A stretch of 64,000 nucleotides of DNA from Staphylococcus xylosus NJ (lineage in GTDB: Bacteria > Bacillota > Bacilli > Staphylococcales > Staphylococcaceae): the NCBI RefSeq assembly GCF_000338275.1, contig NZ_ANMR01000043.1, forward strand, positions 62,001 to 126,000, written 5' to 3'. This document shows, piece after piece, positions 1-10,507 of this stretch; position 1 is the first letter of the stretch; each line of letters begins with the position of its first letter. The notes beneath the pieces were generated by a model. It was not told the DNA's origin. It made no database searches and was given only the letters and a program-made list of their open reading frames with translations. The position numbers and the translations under genes were made by a program.

Positions 1-295
<295 letters not shown>

Positions 296-298
296 CCG

Positions 299-1276
299 AT
301 GGCACAAATGACAATGGTTCAAGCGATTAATAATGCGCTTAAAACCGAATTACAAAATGATGAAAATGTCTTACTTTTCGGTGAAGACGTCGGTGTTAAC
401 GGTGGTGTTTTCCGTGTAACTGAAGGTTTACAAAAAGAATTCGGTGAAGATCGTGTATTCGATACACCTTTAGCGGAATCTGGTATTGGTGGTTTAGCTC
501 TAGGTTTAACTACACAAGGATACCGTCCAGTTATGGAAATACAATTCTTAGGATTTGTATTTGAAGTATTCGACTCTGTAGCAGGACAAATTGCGCGTAC
601 GCGTTTCCGTTCTGGTAACTCTAAACAAGCTCCAGTTACAATTCGTGCACCATTTGGTGGCGGTGTGCATACACCAGAATTACACGCTGATAACTTAGAA
701 GGTATTTTAGCTCAATCACCTGGTTTACACGTGGTAATCCCTTCAAATCCATACGACGCTAAAGGATTATTAATTTCTGCAATTAGAAGTAATGACCCAG
801 TTGTATATTTAGAGCACATGAAATTATATCGTTCTTTCCGTGACGAAGTACCTGAAGAAGAGTACACAATTGAAATCGGAAAAGCTAGCGTAAAACAAGA
901 AGGTAATGACATCACACTTATTGCATACGGTGCAATGGTACAAGAGTCATTAAAAGCAGCAGAAGAATTAGAAAAAGAAGGTTACTCAGTAGAAGTAATT
1001 GATTTACGTACTGTTCAACCAATTGATATTGAAACACTTGTCGCTTCAGTTGAAAAAACTGGTCGTGCGGTAGTAGTTCAAGAAGCTCAACGTCAAGCTG
1101 GTGTTGGTGCAACAGTTGCATCTGAATTAGCTGAGCGTTCAATTCTTTCATTAGAAGCTCCTATTGCAAGAGTTGCAGCGGCTGACACTGTCTATCCGTT
1201 TACACAAGCTGAAAATGTTTGGTTACCAAACAAAAACGATATCATTGAAAAAGCGAAAGAAACATTAGAATTTTAA
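299..1276 (+). CDS. pdhB: Pyruvate dehydrogenase E1 beta subunit
   Basis: PdhB is the beta half of the E1 heterotetramer; together they form the thiamine diphosphate site that decarboxylates pyruvate and acetylates lipoyl-E2. The 325-residue length is normal. Family landmarks are GEDVG near residue 28, [16 protein letters not shown] near 58, and the C-terminal transketolase-like half containing [14 protein letters not shown]. It follows pdhA by 3 bases, with an aaggag Shine-Dalgarno 13 bases upstream. A 133-base gap containing a large palindrome separates it from pdhC, so E1 and E2/E3 expression may be differentially tuned. Identity is firm. Confidence 0.98.
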   Translation: MAQMTMVQAINNALKTELQNDENVLLFGEDVGVNGGVFRVTEGLQKEFGEDRVFDTPLAESGIGGLALGLTTQGYRPVMEIQFLGFVFEVFDSVAGQIARTRFRSGNSKQAPVTIRAPFGGGVHTPELHADNLEGILAQSPGLHVVIPSNPYDAKGLLISAIRSNDPVVYLEHMKLYRSFRDEVPEEEYTIEIGKASVKQEGNDITLIAYGAMVQESLKAAEELEKEGYSVEVIDLRTVQPIDIETLVASVEKTGRAVVVQEAQRQAGVGATVASELAERSILSLEAPIARVAAADTVYPFTQAENVWLPNKNDIIEKAKETLEF

Positions 1277-1284
1277 TATACTCA

Positions 1285-1318
1285 TTGAATGGAGTAGCGT
1301 ATACGATACTCCATTCAA
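1285..1318 (+). repeat. Perfect inverted repeat between pdhB and pdhC
   Basis: TTGAATGGAGTA at 1285-1296 is repeated exactly inverted at 1307-1318, and the 10-base centre itself contains the palindrome CGTATACG. In RNA this gives a 12-bp stem starting 8 bases after the pdhB stop. No T-run follows, so it is not a classical terminator. A transcript-processing or 3'-protecting hairpin, or a weak attenuator, would fit. Function is inferred only. Confidence 0.7.
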
Positions 1319-1409
1319 GTTTATATATACAACAAAGAAGGTATGAGTAGTATATCTCAACCTGTTTTCTAATTTTTGACTTAATATGAATTTTTAGGAG
1401 GATAATAAC

Positions 1410-2705
1410 GTGGCATTTGAATTTAAATTACCCGACATTGGTGAAGGTATCCACGAAGGTGAAATTGTAAAATGGTTTGTTAAAGCTGGAGATACAATTG
1501 AAGAAGATGATGTATTAGCTGAAGTACAAAATGATAAATCAGTTGTAGAAATTCCATCTCCTGTTTCAGGTACTATTGAAGAAGTTTTAGTAGACGAAGG
1601 TACTGTAGCAGTTGTTGGTGATACAATTGTTAAAATCGATGCACCAGATGCAGAAGATATGCAATTTAAAGGTAGCGAAAGTGACGAAGCTGCTAGTGAA
1701 GAAACAGAGGCGCCAGCAGAAGAAAGTACACCAGAAGCACCTGCACAATCTTCAAATAATGAAGAAGTAGATGAAAGCAAACGCGTTAAAGCGATGCCTT
1801 CAGTTCGTAAATATGCACGTGAAAAAGGCGTTAATATTAAAGCTGTTTCAGGTTCAGGTAAAAACGGACGTACTACTAAAGAAGACGTTGACGCTTACTT
1901 AAATGGTGGTCAATCAACTGCTTCAAACGAAAGTGCAGCAGCTAGCGAAGAAACAACTAGCACAAGCGCTTCACAACCAGCAGCAGTTTCGACTGAAGGG
2001 GAATACCCAGAAACTACTGAAAAAATACCTGCAATGCGTAAAGCAATTGCTAAAGCAATGGTTAACTCAAAACACACTGCACCACACGTAACATTAATGG
2101 ATGAAATTGATGTTCAAGAATTATGGGATCACCGTAAAAAATTCAAAGAAGTTGCAGCTGAACAAGGTACTAAATTAACTTTCTTACCTTACGTTGTAAA
2201 AGCACTTGTTTCTGCACTTAAAAAATATCCAGCACTTAACACAGAATTCAATGAAGAAGCTGGCGAAATCGTGCATAAACATTACTGGAATATTGGTATC
2301 GCAGCTGATACAGATAGAGGTTTATTAGTACCAGTAGTTAAAAATGCTGATCGCAAATCTATGTTTGCAATTTCAGATGAAATTAACGAACTTGCTGTTA
2401 AAGCTCGTGACGGTAAATTATCAGCTGATGAAATGAAAGGTGCTACTTGTACAATCAGTAACATCGGTTCAGCTGGTGGACAATGGTTCACACCAGTTAT
2501 CAATAACCCAGAAGTTGCAATCTTAGGTATCGGACGCATTGCACAAAAACCTATCGTTAAAGATGGTGAAATTGTTGCAGCTCCAGTATTATCATTATCA
2601 TTAAGCTTTGACCACAGACAAATTGATGGTGCTACTGGACAAAATGCTATGAATCATATTAAACGTTTATTAAATAATCCAGAATTATTATTAATGGAGG
2701 GGTAA
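1410..2705 (+). CDS. pdhC: Dihydrolipoyllysine acetyltransferase, E2 of pyruvate dehydrogenase
   Basis: E2 carries the lipoyl swinging arm, transfers the acetyl group to CoA and forms the structural core of the complex. It has one N-terminal lipoyl domain (residues 1-76, lipoyl-lysine motif DKSVVEI), an acidic Ala/Glu/Ser linker (about 80-118), a peripheral subunit-binding domain (about 125-160), a second flexible linker, and the catalytic domain to residue 431. The DHRQIDG motif places the catalytic His at 402 and Asp at 406. The start is GTG, preceded by taggagga. It ends 3 bases before pdhD. A single lipoyl domain is usual for Gram-positive E2. Confidence 0.98.
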   Translation: MAFEFKLPDIGEGIHEGEIVKWFVKAGDTIEEDDVLAEVQNDKSVVEIPSPVSGTIEEVLVDEGTVAVVGDTIVKIDAPDAEDMQFKGSESDEAASEETEAPAEESTPEAPAQSSNNEEVDESKRVKAMPSVRKYAREKGVNIKAVSGSGKNGRTTKEDVDAYLNGGQSTASNESAAASEETTSTSASQPAAVSTEGEYPETTEKIPAMRKAIAKAMVNSKHTAPHVTLMDEIDVQELWDHRKKFKEVAAEQGTKLTFLPYVVKALVSALKKYPALNTEFNEEAGEIVHKHYWNIGIAADTDRGLLVPVVKNADRKSMFAISDEINELAVKARDGKLSADEMKGATCTISNIGSAGGQWFTPVINNPEVAILGIGRIAQKPIVKDGEIVAAPVLSLSLSFDHRQIDGATGQNAMNHIKRLLNNPELLLMEG

Positions 2706-2708
2706 AAC

Positions 2709-4115
2709 ATGGTAGTTGGAGATTTCCCAATTGAAACAGACACTATTGTAATCGGAGCAGGACCTGGCGGATATGTTGCGGCAATTCGTGCAGCACAATT
2801 AGGTCAAAAAGTAACAATCGTAGAAAAAGGCGAACTTGGTGGTGTATGTCTAAACGTAGGATGTATTCCTTCGAAAGCGTTATTGCATGCTTCGCATCGT
2901 TATGACGAAACTAAGAACTCTGAAAATTTAGGTGTAATCGCTGAAAGTGTTTCACTAAAATTTGATAAAGTTCAAGAATTCAAACAATCAGTTGTTAAGA
3001 AATTAACTGGTGGTGTTGAAGGATTATTAAAAGGTAATAAAGTTGAAATCGTAAAAGGTGAAGCTTACTTTGTTGATAACAATAGCCTACGTGTTATGGA
3101 TGAGAAAAGTGCTCAAACTTATAACTTCAAAAACGCGATTATTGCAACTGGTTCTAGACCAATTGAAATCCCTAACTTCAAATTTGGTAACCGCGTAATC
3201 GATTCTACTGGCGCTCTAAATTTACAAGAAGTTCCTGGTAAATTAGTTGTCGTTGGTGGTGGTTATATTGGTTCAGAATTAGGAACTGCTTTTGCTAACT
3301 TTGGTTCAGAAGTTACTATCTTAGAAGGTGCAAAAGACATCTTAGGCGGTTTCGAAAAACAAATGACGCAACCTGTTAAAAAAGGTATGAAAGAAAAAGG
3401 CGTTGAAATTGTAACTGAAGCAATGGCTAAATCTGCTGAAGAAACTGAAAATGGTGTTAAAATAACTTATGAAGTAAAAGGCGAAGAACAAACAATCGAT
3501 GCTGATTACGTATTAGTTACTGTAGGACGTCGTCCTAACACTGACGAATTAGGCTTAGAAGAGTTAGGCCTTAAATTTGCAGATCGTGGATTATTAGAAG
3601 TAGATAAACAAAGCCGTACTTCAGCTGAAAACATTTTTGCAATTGGTGATATCGTTCCTGGTTTACCACTTGCACATAAAGCTAGCTATGAAGCTAAAGT
3701 TGCTGCTGAAGTAATCGCTGGTGAAGCATCTGAAGTAGACTACATTGGTATGCCTGCTGTATGCTTCACTGAACCAGAACTTGCTACTGTAGGTTACACT
3801 GAAGCTCAAGCTAAAGAAGAAGGTTTAGCAGTTACAGCTTCTAAATTCCCTTATGCAGCTAATGGTCGTGCTTTATCATTAGATGATACAACTGGATTTG
3901 TTAAATTGTTAACACTTAAAGAAGACAATACATTAGTAGGTGCTCAAGTAGTTGGTACTGGCGCTTCAGATATTATTTCTGAATTAGGTTTAGCAATTGA
4001 ATCAGGTATGAATGCTGAAGACTTATCTTTAACTATTCATGCTCACCCAACATTAGGTGAAATGTCTATGGAAGCTGCTGAAAAAGCATTAGGATTACCT
4101 ATCCATACAATGTAA
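2709..4115 (+). CDS. pdhD: Dihydrolipoyl dehydrogenase, E3 component
   Basis: This flavoprotein reoxidises dihydrolipoyl-E2 with NAD+, completing the pyruvate dehydrogenase cycle; the same E3 can serve other 2-oxoacid complexes. The FAD-binding motif GAGPGG is at residues 16-21, the redox-active disulfide CLNVGC at Cys47/Cys52, the NAD-binding motif GGGYIGSE near 180, and the C-terminal catalytic HPT motif near 446. At 468 residues it is full length. It is the last gene of the pdh operon, and several hairpins follow it. Confidence 0.98.
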   Translation: MVVGDFPIETDTIVIGAGPGGYVAAIRAAQLGQKVTIVEKGELGGVCLNVGCIPSKALLHASHRYDETKNSENLGVIAESVSLKFDKVQEFKQSVVKKLTGGVEGLLKGNKVEIVKGEAYFVDNNSLRVMDEKSAQTYNFKNAIIATGSRPIEIPNFKFGNRVIDSTGALNLQEVPGKLVVVGGGYIGSELGTAFANFGSEVTILEGAKDILGGFEKQMTQPVKKGMKEKGVEIVTEAMAKSAEETENGVKITYEVKGEEQTIDADYVLVTVGRRPNTDELGLEELGLKFADRGLLEVDKQSRTSAENIFAIGDIVPGLPLAHKASYEAKVAAEVIAGEASEVDYIGMPAVCFTEPELATVGYTEAQAKEEGLAVTASKFPYAANGRALSLDDTTGFVKLLTLKEDNTLVGAQVVGTGASDIISELGLAIESGMNAEDLSLTIHAHPTLGEMSMEAAEKALGLPIHTM

Positions 4116-4260
4116 TTTCTTTAGAATTTCATACTAGAGTTAAAAAAAGAATGTGACATAACAAGTATTTGTTATCACACTCTGGTAAAAATGTTTGTGA
4201 TTGAGCATAGCTTAAATTAAGTTATGCTCATCGTAATCATTTATTGCCAATATGACAATT

Positions 4261-4297
4261 GAGTCCGGGACATAAATAGATGTCTCGGATTTTTTCT
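4261..4297 (+). terminator. Rho-independent terminator after pdhD
   Basis: The stem-loop GTCCGGGACA / TGTCTCGGAT is followed by a T-run. Two further hairpins lie between it and pdhD: 4147-4182 (stem around TGTGACATAACA) and 4202-4230 (TGAGCATAGCTT paired with AAGTTATGCTCA). The GGGACATAAA motif recurs in other terminators of this window. Confidence 0.85.
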
Positions 4298-4376
4298 GTA
4301 TATACCATTTAGATGATACAAAATATTTGTTTAAAATATAATGAAGATAAGTCAGTTGAATTGGAGGTAAAGAACA

Positions 4377-4649
4377 ATGGAATATCAATATCCAATAGAT
4401 TTAGATTGGACAAATGATGAGATGATGCAAGTCGTGTCATTTTTCAATGCTGTTGAAGCTTATTATGAATCTAAAGTTGAAGGGCAACGCGTACTAGATC
4501 GTTATAAGCAATTTAAAGAAATTGTACCTGGCAAAGCTGAAGAGAAACAGATCTTTAAAGAATTTGAAAATAGTAGTGGTTATAACAGTTATCAAGTAGT
4601 TAAAGCGGTACAAACTTCACCAGAACAAAGATATTTTTCAGCAAAATAA
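4377..4649 (+). CDS. UPF0223 family protein
   Basis: This is a 90-residue acidic cytoplasmic protein that matches the UPF0223 family of Firmicutes, which has no established function. Visible features are the N-terminal [12 protein letters not shown] segment, a conserved [21 protein letters not shown] helix region split here only for brevity, and [11 protein letters not shown] near the C-terminus. A good ribosome site (ttggaggtaa) precedes the ATG. It stands alone between the pdh terminator and the pot operon, with its own strong terminator downstream. There is no signal peptide or membrane segment. Confidence 0.85.
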   Translation: MEYQYPIDLDWTNDEMMQVVSFFNAVEAYYESKVEGQRVLDRYKQFKEIVPGKAEEKQIFKEFENSSGYNSYQVVKAVQTSPEQRYFSAK

Positions 4650-4668
4650 AAATAACTATTGTCATAAT

Positions 4669-4745
4669 AGCTATATTCTGATATTTTTATTAAGCATTAA
4701 ACAAAATGTTTGATAAGAGTAAACAGAATATAGCTTTTTATTTTT
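4669..4745 (+). terminator. Long-stem terminator between UPF0223 gene and pot operon
   Basis: AGCTATATTCTG (4669-4680) pairs with CAGAATATAGCT (4724-4735). A small inner hairpin sits around AAGCATT/AATGTTT, and a T-rich tract follows. It should isolate the pot operon from upstream transcription. Confidence 0.8.
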
Positions 4746-4816
4746 TTAAGACCATAAATTATAGTTATGATGAAAATTAAAATTTTTCACTATAATTTTT
4801 TGAAAAGGTGAAATTA

Positions 4817-5356
4817 ATGGATATAGGTAAAAAAATTAAGAATTTACGTATCATTAAGCATTTAACACAAGAAGAATTAGCAGAACGTACTGACTTATCA
4901 AAAGGTTATATATCACAAATAGAAAGTCAACATGCATCGCCAAGTATGGAAACCTTTTTGAGCATATTAGAAGTATTGGGCACGGCTCCCAGTGATTTTT
5001 TCAAAGAACCACGAACAGAAAAAGTGTTATATAAAAAGGCATCACAAGTTACTTATGATGAATATGATAAAGGATATATATTAAATTGGCCGGTTACACA
5101 ATCTAATGAATTTGAAATGGAACCATTATTACTAACGTTGAAAGGAAATGCTTCATATAAAAACTTTGAACCTTCAGAATCAGATACTTTTATCTATTGT
5201 TTAAAAGGGCAAATTACTTTGAAATTAGGTGATAATGAGCACCATGCTGTAGAAGGCGATGCGCTTTATTTTAAGGCTAACCAGTTACATAGATTAATAA
5301 ACCCAACATCAGAAGAAGCTCAAGTGATGATAGTCGTTACTGCTTCTTATTTATAG
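4817..5356 (+). CDS. potR: Xre-family regulator with C-terminal cupin, first gene of the polyamine transport operon
   Basis: The protein has an N-terminal Xre-type helix-turn-helix (about residues 5-60, with LTQEELAERTDLSKGYISQIE) followed by a cupin sensor domain (about 105-178). This architecture matches the PotR/PuuR type that senses polyamines or related small molecules. Its position 12 bases before potA, with no terminator between, supports a role as local regulator of polyamine uptake. An in-frame GTG lies 9 bases upstream, but the aaaaggtg ribosome site fits the ATG chosen here (179 residues). A TATAAT box at 4791-4796 is the likely operon promoter. The ligand is not shown by sequence. 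Confidence 0.9.
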   Translation: MDIGKKIKNLRIIKHLTQEELAERTDLSKGYISQIESQHASPSMETFLSILEVLGTAPSDFFKEPRTEKVLYKKASQVTYDEYDKGYILNWPVTQSNEFEMEPLLLTLKGNASYKNFEPSESDTFIYCLKGQITLKLGDNEHHAVEGDALYFKANQLHRLINPTSEEAQVMIVVTASYL

Positions 5357-5368
5357 GAGGATATATAC

Positions 5369-6463
5369 ATGGAACCTTTATTATCTTTCAAATCTGTAAG
5401 TAAAAGTTATGATGATTTACAGATTTTAGACAAGATTGATATTGATATAGAGTCAGGTCATTTTTATACACTACTTGGACCATCAGGTTGTGGTAAAACT
5501 ACCATATTAAAACTCATTGCTGGCTTTGAGGCTGCAGATAATGGAGAGATTATTTATCAAAACAAGAAAATAAACCAAACACCGGCAAATAAACGTAAAG
5601 TAAATACAGTATTTCAGGATTATGCGTTATTTCCACACCTTAATGTTTATGACAATATAGCTTTTGGATTAAAACTTAAAAAAATGAGTAAGTCTGAAAT
5701 TAAAAGGAAAGTTGAAGAAGCTTTACAGCTTGTGAAATTAACAGGGTATGAGACACGCACAATTGATGGTATGAGTGGTGGTCAAAAACAACGCATAGCA
5801 ATTGCACGAGCTATAGTTAATGAGCCTGAAATACTATTATTAGATGAATCGTTGTCTGCACTGGATTTAAAGTTACGTACACAAATGCAATATGAGTTAA
5901 GAGAGATACAATCCAGATTAGGAATAACGTTTATTTTTGTAACTCATGACCAAGAGGAAGCCTTGGCTCTTAGTGATTATATCTTTGTTATGAAAGATGG
6001 TAAAATTCAACAATTCGGCACACCAACTGATATTTATGATGAACCGGTCAATCGCTTCGTGGCAGACTTTATAGGAGAATCTAATATTGTTGAAGGTACA
6101 ATGATTGATGACTATTTAGTTAATATTTATGGTCAAGATTTTGACTGTGTTGATATGGGCATAGCTTCTCAGAAAAAGGTTGAGGTTGTTATAAGACCAG
6201 AAGATATTAGTTTGATAACAGCTGCAGAAGGTTTATTTGAGGTCACTGTTGATTCGATGCTATTTAGAGGAGTTCACTATGAAATTAATTGTATAGACAG
6301 AAAAGGCTATGAATGGATGATTCATTCCACTAAAAAAGCAGAAATAGGAAGTAAAGTTGGCTTGTATTTTGATCCTGAAGCGATTCATATTATGGTCCCA
6401 GGAGAAACTGAAGCAGAATTTGATCAACGTATCGAAAGTTATGAGGAGCATAACCATGCGTAA
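5369..6463 (+). CDS. potA: Spermidine/putrescine ABC transporter ATP-binding protein
   Basis: PotA is the cytoplasmic ATPase that powers PotBC-mediated polyamine import. Walker [10 protein letters not shown] is at residues 37-45, the signature MSGGQKQRI near 136 and Walker [13 protein letters not shown] near 155. A TOBE-type regulatory domain follows from about residue 240. At 364 residues it has the usual PotA length. The gene lies 12 bases after the regulator and overlaps potB by 8 bases, indicating tight coupling. Confidence 0.96.
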   Translation: MEPLLSFKSVSKSYDDLQILDKIDIDIESGHFYTLLGPSGCGKTTILKLIAGFEAADNGEIIYQNKKINQTPANKRKVNTVFQDYALFPHLNVYDNIAFGLKLKKMSKSEIKRKVEEALQLVKLTGYETRTIDGMSGGQKQRIAIARAIVNEPEILLLDESLSALDLKLRTQMQYELREIQSRLGITFIFVTHDQEEALALSDYIFVMKDGKIQQFGTPTDIYDEPVNRFVADFIGESNIVEGTMIDDYLVNIYGQDFDCVDMGIASQKKVEVVIRPEDISLITAAEGLFEVTVDSMLFRGVHYEINCIDRKGYEWMIHSTKKAEIGSKVGLYFDPEAIHIMVPGETEAEFDQRIESYEEHNHA

Positions 6464-7259
6464 AATAAACAAAGTCTTATTCATTCCTTATGTGTTATGG
6501 ATGATACTATTTATTATAGTTCCAGTACTTTTGCTTGTCTACTTCTCCTTATTTGATTTACACGGGCATTTCAGTTTTGACAATTATAAGCAAATTCTGA
6601 CATGGAAATATTTTCGTATGATTTGGGACTCAGTAGTTTTTGCAGCTGTTATCACACTCATTACATTGTTAGTTAGTTATCCAGCTGCTTATTTTATTAG
6701 GTCCTCAAAATTCCAAAATTTATGGTTATTGATATTAATCATACCTACATGGATTAATTTACTACTGAAGACCTATGCATTTATTGGGTTATTGAGTCAT
6801 GATGGTATTATCAATCAAATGTTAAGGTTATTACATTTACCTGAAATTGATTTATTGTTTACTGTTCCTGCGTTTTTAATTGTAGCAAGTTATATTTATA
6901 TTCCATTTATGATTTTACCTATTTTTAATAGTATGAAAGACATCCCTAATAATATATTACAGGCATCTAGTGACTTAGGCGCAAGTCCGTTTACTACTTT
7001 TAGAAAAGTAATACTTCCATTGACTAAGCAAGGTGTATTAACAGGTATTCAAGTAACGTTCATTCCTGCATTATCATTGTTTATGATAACGAGATTAATT
7101 GCAGGAAATAAAGTAATTAATATAGGAACTGCGATTGAAGAGCAATTTCTTGTAATTCAAAATTACGGTATGGGTTCAACGATTGCGCTGTGCCTTATTA
7201 TATTTATGGCGCTAGTCTTGATTATTACTAATACTAAATCTTCGAATGGAAGAGGGTGA
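6456..7259 (+). CDS. potB: Spermidine/putrescine ABC transporter permease PotB
   Basis: PotB is one of the two membrane permeases of the polyamine importer. The sequence has six predicted membrane helices and the EAA loop ([16 protein letters not shown]) that docks with PotA. The frame is open 33 codons further upstream, but those codons overlap potA and lack a ribosome site. The ATG chosen here gives the expected [15 protein letters not shown] start, 267 residues, with gaggag just upstream. It overlaps both potA and potC by a few bases. Confidence 0.95.
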   Translation: MRKINKVLFIPYVLWMILFIIVPVLLLVYFSLFDLHGHFSFDNYKQILTWKYFRMIWDSVVFAAVITLITLLVSYPAAYFIRSSKFQNLWLLILIIPTWINLLLKTYAFIGLLSHDGIINQMLRLLHLPEIDLLFTVPAFLIVASYIYIPFMILPIFNSMKDIPNNILQASSDLGASPFTTFRKVILPLTKQGVLTGIQVTFIPALSLFMITRLIAGNKVINIGTAIEEQFLVIQNYGMGSTIALCLIIFMALVLIITNTKSSNGRG

Positions 7260-7264
7260 AACAA

Positions 7265-8074
7265 GTGAAATGGTATGGTAAGTTATATATCTACATATTA
7301 ACGGCAGTATTGTATATCCCGATTATATTTTTAATGCTTTATTCCTTTAATTCTGCAGGTAACATGATTCACTTTGAAGGATTTACATTGGAACATTATC
7401 AATCTTTATTTAATAATGAACGTCTCATGGCAGTTATTTTTAATACAATTGCTGTTGCTTTATTAGCAGCAGCCTTTGCAACTGTGATTGGTACGATGGG
7501 TGCAATTGCTTTATTTCATCTGAGAAATAAAAAGTTAAAAGTTTCATTGTTAACATTAAATAATGTATTGATGGTTTCATCAGATGTTGTTATCGGTGCG
7601 TCATTTTTAATTATGTTTACGGCTATTGGCCATTTTACAGGTCTAGGACTTGGATTCACGACTGTGTTAATTTCTCATATTGCATTCTGTATACCAATCG
7701 TTGTCATCATTGTTTTACCTAAACTTTATGAAATGAATGATTACACACTAAATGCAGCGCGTGATTTAGGCGCAACTGAATTCCAAGTATTAAATAAAGT
7801 AATGTTACCGCATCTGATGCCTGCAATCATTGGTGGTTTTTTTATGGCCCTCACATATTCACTAGATGACTTTACTGTAAGTTTCTTTGTGACTGGTAAT
7901 GGATTTAGTGTATTATCAGTAGAAGTTTATGCTATGGCTAGAAAAGGCATTAGCATGGAAATAAATGCTATTTCTACAATATTATTTGTAGTCATTATGT
8001 TAAGTATTTTTGGTTATTATTTCATCCAAAATATGATGAAACATAAAAAGCAAGTGAAACGAGGTATACAGTAA
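7265..8074 (+). CDS. potC: Spermidine/putrescine ABC transporter permease PotC
   Basis: This is the second permease of the polyamine importer, with six predicted transmembrane segments and EAA loop DLGATEFQVLNKVMLP. Two GTG codons could start it: one at 7256 that overlaps the potB stop, and one at 7265. The agaggg ribosome site at 7251-7256 is properly spaced only for the second, giving 269 residues starting MKWYGKLYIY. I prefer 7265, with 7256 as the alternative. The stop overlaps the potD start by one base. Confidence 0.94.
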   Translation: MKWYGKLYIYILTAVLYIPIIFLMLYSFNSAGNMIHFEGFTLEHYQSLFNNERLMAVIFNTIAVALLAAAFATVIGTMGAIALFHLRNKKLKVSLLTLNNVLMVSSDVVIGASFLIMFTAIGHFTGLGLGFTTVLISHIAFCIPIVVIIVLPKLYEMNDYTLNAARDLGATEFQVLNKVMLPHLMPAIIGGFFMALTYSLDDFTVSFFVTGNGFSVLSVEVYAMARKGISMEINAISTILFVVIMLSIFGYYFIQNMMKHKKQVKRGIQ

Positions 8075-9147
8075 TGAAGCGATTCTTACAATTAATCATA
8101 GTTTCAGTTGTTGTTGGATTGATATGTCTGTTTATCAGTCATAAGTTTACAGCGAAAGACCATTCAAAAAATGGTGAAAAAATTTATGTTTATAATTGGG
8201 GAGAATATATTGATCCTAGTTTAATTAAAAAATTCCAAAAGGAAACAGGGATTGAAGTAATCTATGAAACTTTTGATTCTAATGAAGCTATGGAAGCAAA
8301 AATACGTAACGGTGGCACACATTACGACGTCGCTTTTCCTAGTGAATATACTGTTCAAAAATTAAAAAGACAAAATATGTTATTACCAATAAATCATGAT
8401 AAGATTCCTAATATCAAAAATTTAGATTCAGATTATATGAATATGTCTTTTGATAAAAATAATCAATATTCATTGCCATATTTTTTTGGAACTGTAGGAA
8501 TTATCTATAATAAAAAAGCATATCCTAATGATAATTTTGATTCTTGGAATCAATTATATAATAAAAAGTATAGTAATGATGTATTATTAGTAGATGGTGC
8601 AAGAGAAGTAATAGGTTTAGCATTGAATAAATTAGGATACAGTTTAAATGATACGAATTCACAACACCTAGAAAAAGCGGAAAGAAATTTAAGACATTTA
8701 GGTCCGAATGTTAAAGGTGTCGTAGGTGACGAAATCACTATGATGCTAGAACAACATGAAGCGAATATTGCTGTTGTGTGGAGTGGTGTTGCTGCTCCTA
8801 TGGTTCAAGGTAGTGATGAATTTGATTATGTTGTGCCTAAAGAAGGCTCGAACTTATGGTTTGATAATATGGTAATACCTAAAACTGCTCAAAATAAAGC
8901 AGGCGCATATAAGTTTATGAATTTCTTATTGGACGCACAAAATAATAAGCAGAATACAGAATGGGTTGGTTATGCAACACCAAATAAAGCAGCAAGACAT
9001 TTACTTCCAGATGAAGTGAAAAATGATGAACGCTTTTATCCATCACAAGAGTCACAAGAAAACTTAGAAGTATATAGAGATTTAGGAAAAGAAACATTAA
9101 GTGAATATAACGAAAGATTTTTAAATTTTAAAATGTCATTAAAATAA
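8074..9147 (+). CDS. potD: Spermidine/putrescine-binding protein PotD
   Basis: PotD is the extracellular substrate-binding component that delivers spermidine or putrescine to PotBC. The N-terminus (residues 1-27) is a hydrophobic signal or anchor segment. It contains a Cys at 18, but the residues before it (GLI) are a poor lipobox, so membrane anchoring by an uncleaved helix is possible. The mature part starts with IYVYNWGEYIDPSLIKKF, typical of family 1 binding proteins. The 357-residue length is normal. It is the last gene of the pot operon. Confidence 0.95.
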   Translation: MKRFLQLIIVSVVVGLICLFISHKFTAKDHSKNGEKIYVYNWGEYIDPSLIKKFQKETGIEVIYETFDSNEAMEAKIRNGGTHYDVAFPSEYTVQKLKRQNMLLPINHDKIPNIKNLDSDYMNMSFDKNNQYSLPYFFGTVGIIYNKKAYPNDNFDSWNQLYNKKYSNDVLLVDGAREVIGLALNKLGYSLNDTNSQHLEKAERNLRHLGPNVKGVVGDEITMMLEQHEANIAVVWSGVAAPMVQGSDEFDYVVPKEGSNLWFDNMVIPKTAQNKAGAYKFMNFLLDAQNNKQNTEWVGYATPNKAARHLLPDEVKNDERFYPSQESQENLEVYRDLGKETLSEYNERFLNFKMSLK

Positions 9148-9219
9148 ATCTAAGTTAGTAGTTATTTTAGCGTATTTTCGCTATAATAGTTTGAAAGCAT
9201 TATAAGGAGTTGTATAGAC

Positions 9220-10410
9220 ATGTCAGGAGAGCAATATACTCAAGTTAGACGTCCTGTGAGTCGACTAGCAGAAAAAGTATTAGGTTGGTTAAGCTGGGTA
9301 TTTTTATTATTACTAACCATTATTACGATGTTTATTGCACTAGTATCTTTTAGTAGTGAGACATCAATACAAAATTTAGAAACTACATTAAATGGGAATG
9401 ATTTTGTTCAGCAAATTTTAGCTAATAATAGTTTGAATACGACGCAATTTGTGATTTGGTTACAAAATGGTGTGTGGGCTATTATCGTTTACTTTATTGT
9501 GTGTTTATTATTATCATTCTTAGCACTTATCTCAATGAATATTAGAATGCTGTCAGGGTTTTTATTCCTCTTAGCTACAATAGTTACGTTGCCATTAGTG
9601 TTATTATTTGTTCCGCTGATTATTCCAATCCTATTTTTAATCGTAGCAGTTATGATGTTTGCACGTAAAGATAAGGTGGAAACGGTGCCTACTTATTATG
9701 GTGAAGGTTACCAAGGTCGTTATTCAGAATATGAACAACAAGCTGAACCAACACCGCAATATTTAGAGAGAGAACATACTTCTGACGTTGAACAACAACC
9801 GAGAAAAGAGAACCAACTAAGAAGAGGTGGCTATTCTTCTGAAGTAGCAGAAAAAGTGAACTCTGATACTCAAGAGGCACATGAAGGACCTCAAGTACTT
9901 TCGAGACAAGCGAAATACAATTATAAACATAAAAAACAAACTGAAGATGACCAACAACAAACAGATGAATTTGGTCCAGTAAGCGATGTTTATGATGAAA
10001 ATGGAGAAGCAGTTTCAAATCAAAATCAAACTGGAGTTGATAATACAACTACAGAGTATGATGAACAAGCTGAAGCAGAAGCTGCACAAAGAAGACAAGA
10101 AGCGTATGAAGAAGAGCAACGAAGAAAGCAGGAAGCATACGAAGAAGAACAACGTCGTAAGCAAGCTGAAGCAGAAGAAGCGGCAAGATTGAAACAAGAG
10201 AAAGCAGAAGAAAAAGCTCGTATTAAAGAAGAGAAGAAAGAACGTAGAAAACGTGAGAAAGAAAGACGCAAACAACAACCAAGTGCAGTAAATCAGCGCA
10301 GACAAAATTTTGAAGAACGTAAAAAAATGACTTCACAAACTGTTGATGATACAGCTGAACATGATAGTAAAGAAACATCTGAATCGGACAACTCTGAAGA
10401 CAATAAATGA
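9220..10410 (+). CDS. Membrane protein with long charged coiled-coil tail, function unknown
   Basis: I recognise this as a conserved staphylococcal hypothetical protein without known function. Residues 1-150 contain about four hydrophobic segments (around 21-44, 84-105, 108-128 and 130-147). The remaining 250 residues are highly charged and probably cytoplasmic, with a Glu/Arg/Lys-rich coiled coil at about 285-350 that includes a near-perfect 11-residue tandem repeat, RKQEAYEEEQR. A TATAAT box at 9182-9187 and an aaggag ribosome site precede it. It is a single-gene unit ending at a bidirectional terminator shared with mntH. The membrane layout resembles the DUF4064 protein at 12067, so the two may be distant relatives (inference). 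Confidence 0.85.
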   Translation: MSGEQYTQVRRPVSRLAEKVLGWLSWVFLLLLTIITMFIALVSFSSETSIQNLETTLNGNDFVQQILANNSLNTTQFVIWLQNGVWAIIVYFIVCLLLSFLALISMNIRMLSGFLFLLATIVTLPLVLLFVPLIIPILFLIVAVMMFARKDKVETVPTYYGEGYQGRYSEYEQQAEPTPQYLEREHTSDVEQQPRKENQLRRGGYSSEVAEKVNSDTQEAHEGPQVLSRQAKYNYKHKKQTEDDQQQTDEFGPVSDVYDENGEAVSNQNQTGVDNTTTEYDEQAEAEAAQRRQEAYEEEQRRKQEAYEEEQRRKQAEAEEAARLKQEKAEEKARIKEEKKERRKREKERRKQQPSAVNQRRQNFEERKKMTSQTVDDTAEHDSKETSESDNSEDNK

Positions 10411-10462
10411 GATACAAATATTTTAAAATGTGCTATGAGATATGCTAGTTCATTTGAAAGTT

Positions 10463-10501
10463 AAAAAAGGAGCGAGACTGATGTCTCACTCCTTTTCTTT
10501 A
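10463..10501. terminator. Bidirectional terminator between the coiled-coil membrane protein and mntH
   Basis: AAAGGAGCGAGAC pairs with GTCTCACTCCTTT around a TGAT loop. There is an A-run on the left and a T-run on the right, so it can end transcripts from both convergent genes. Confidence 0.9.
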
Positions 10502-10507
10502 TTTCGT

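Noticed and set aside
10015-10305. Several long minus-strand frames opposite the coiled-coil tail
   Set aside because: They are shadows of the Glu/Lys-rich coding strand, giving Phe/Ser/Leu-rich nonsense proteins without ribosome sites.
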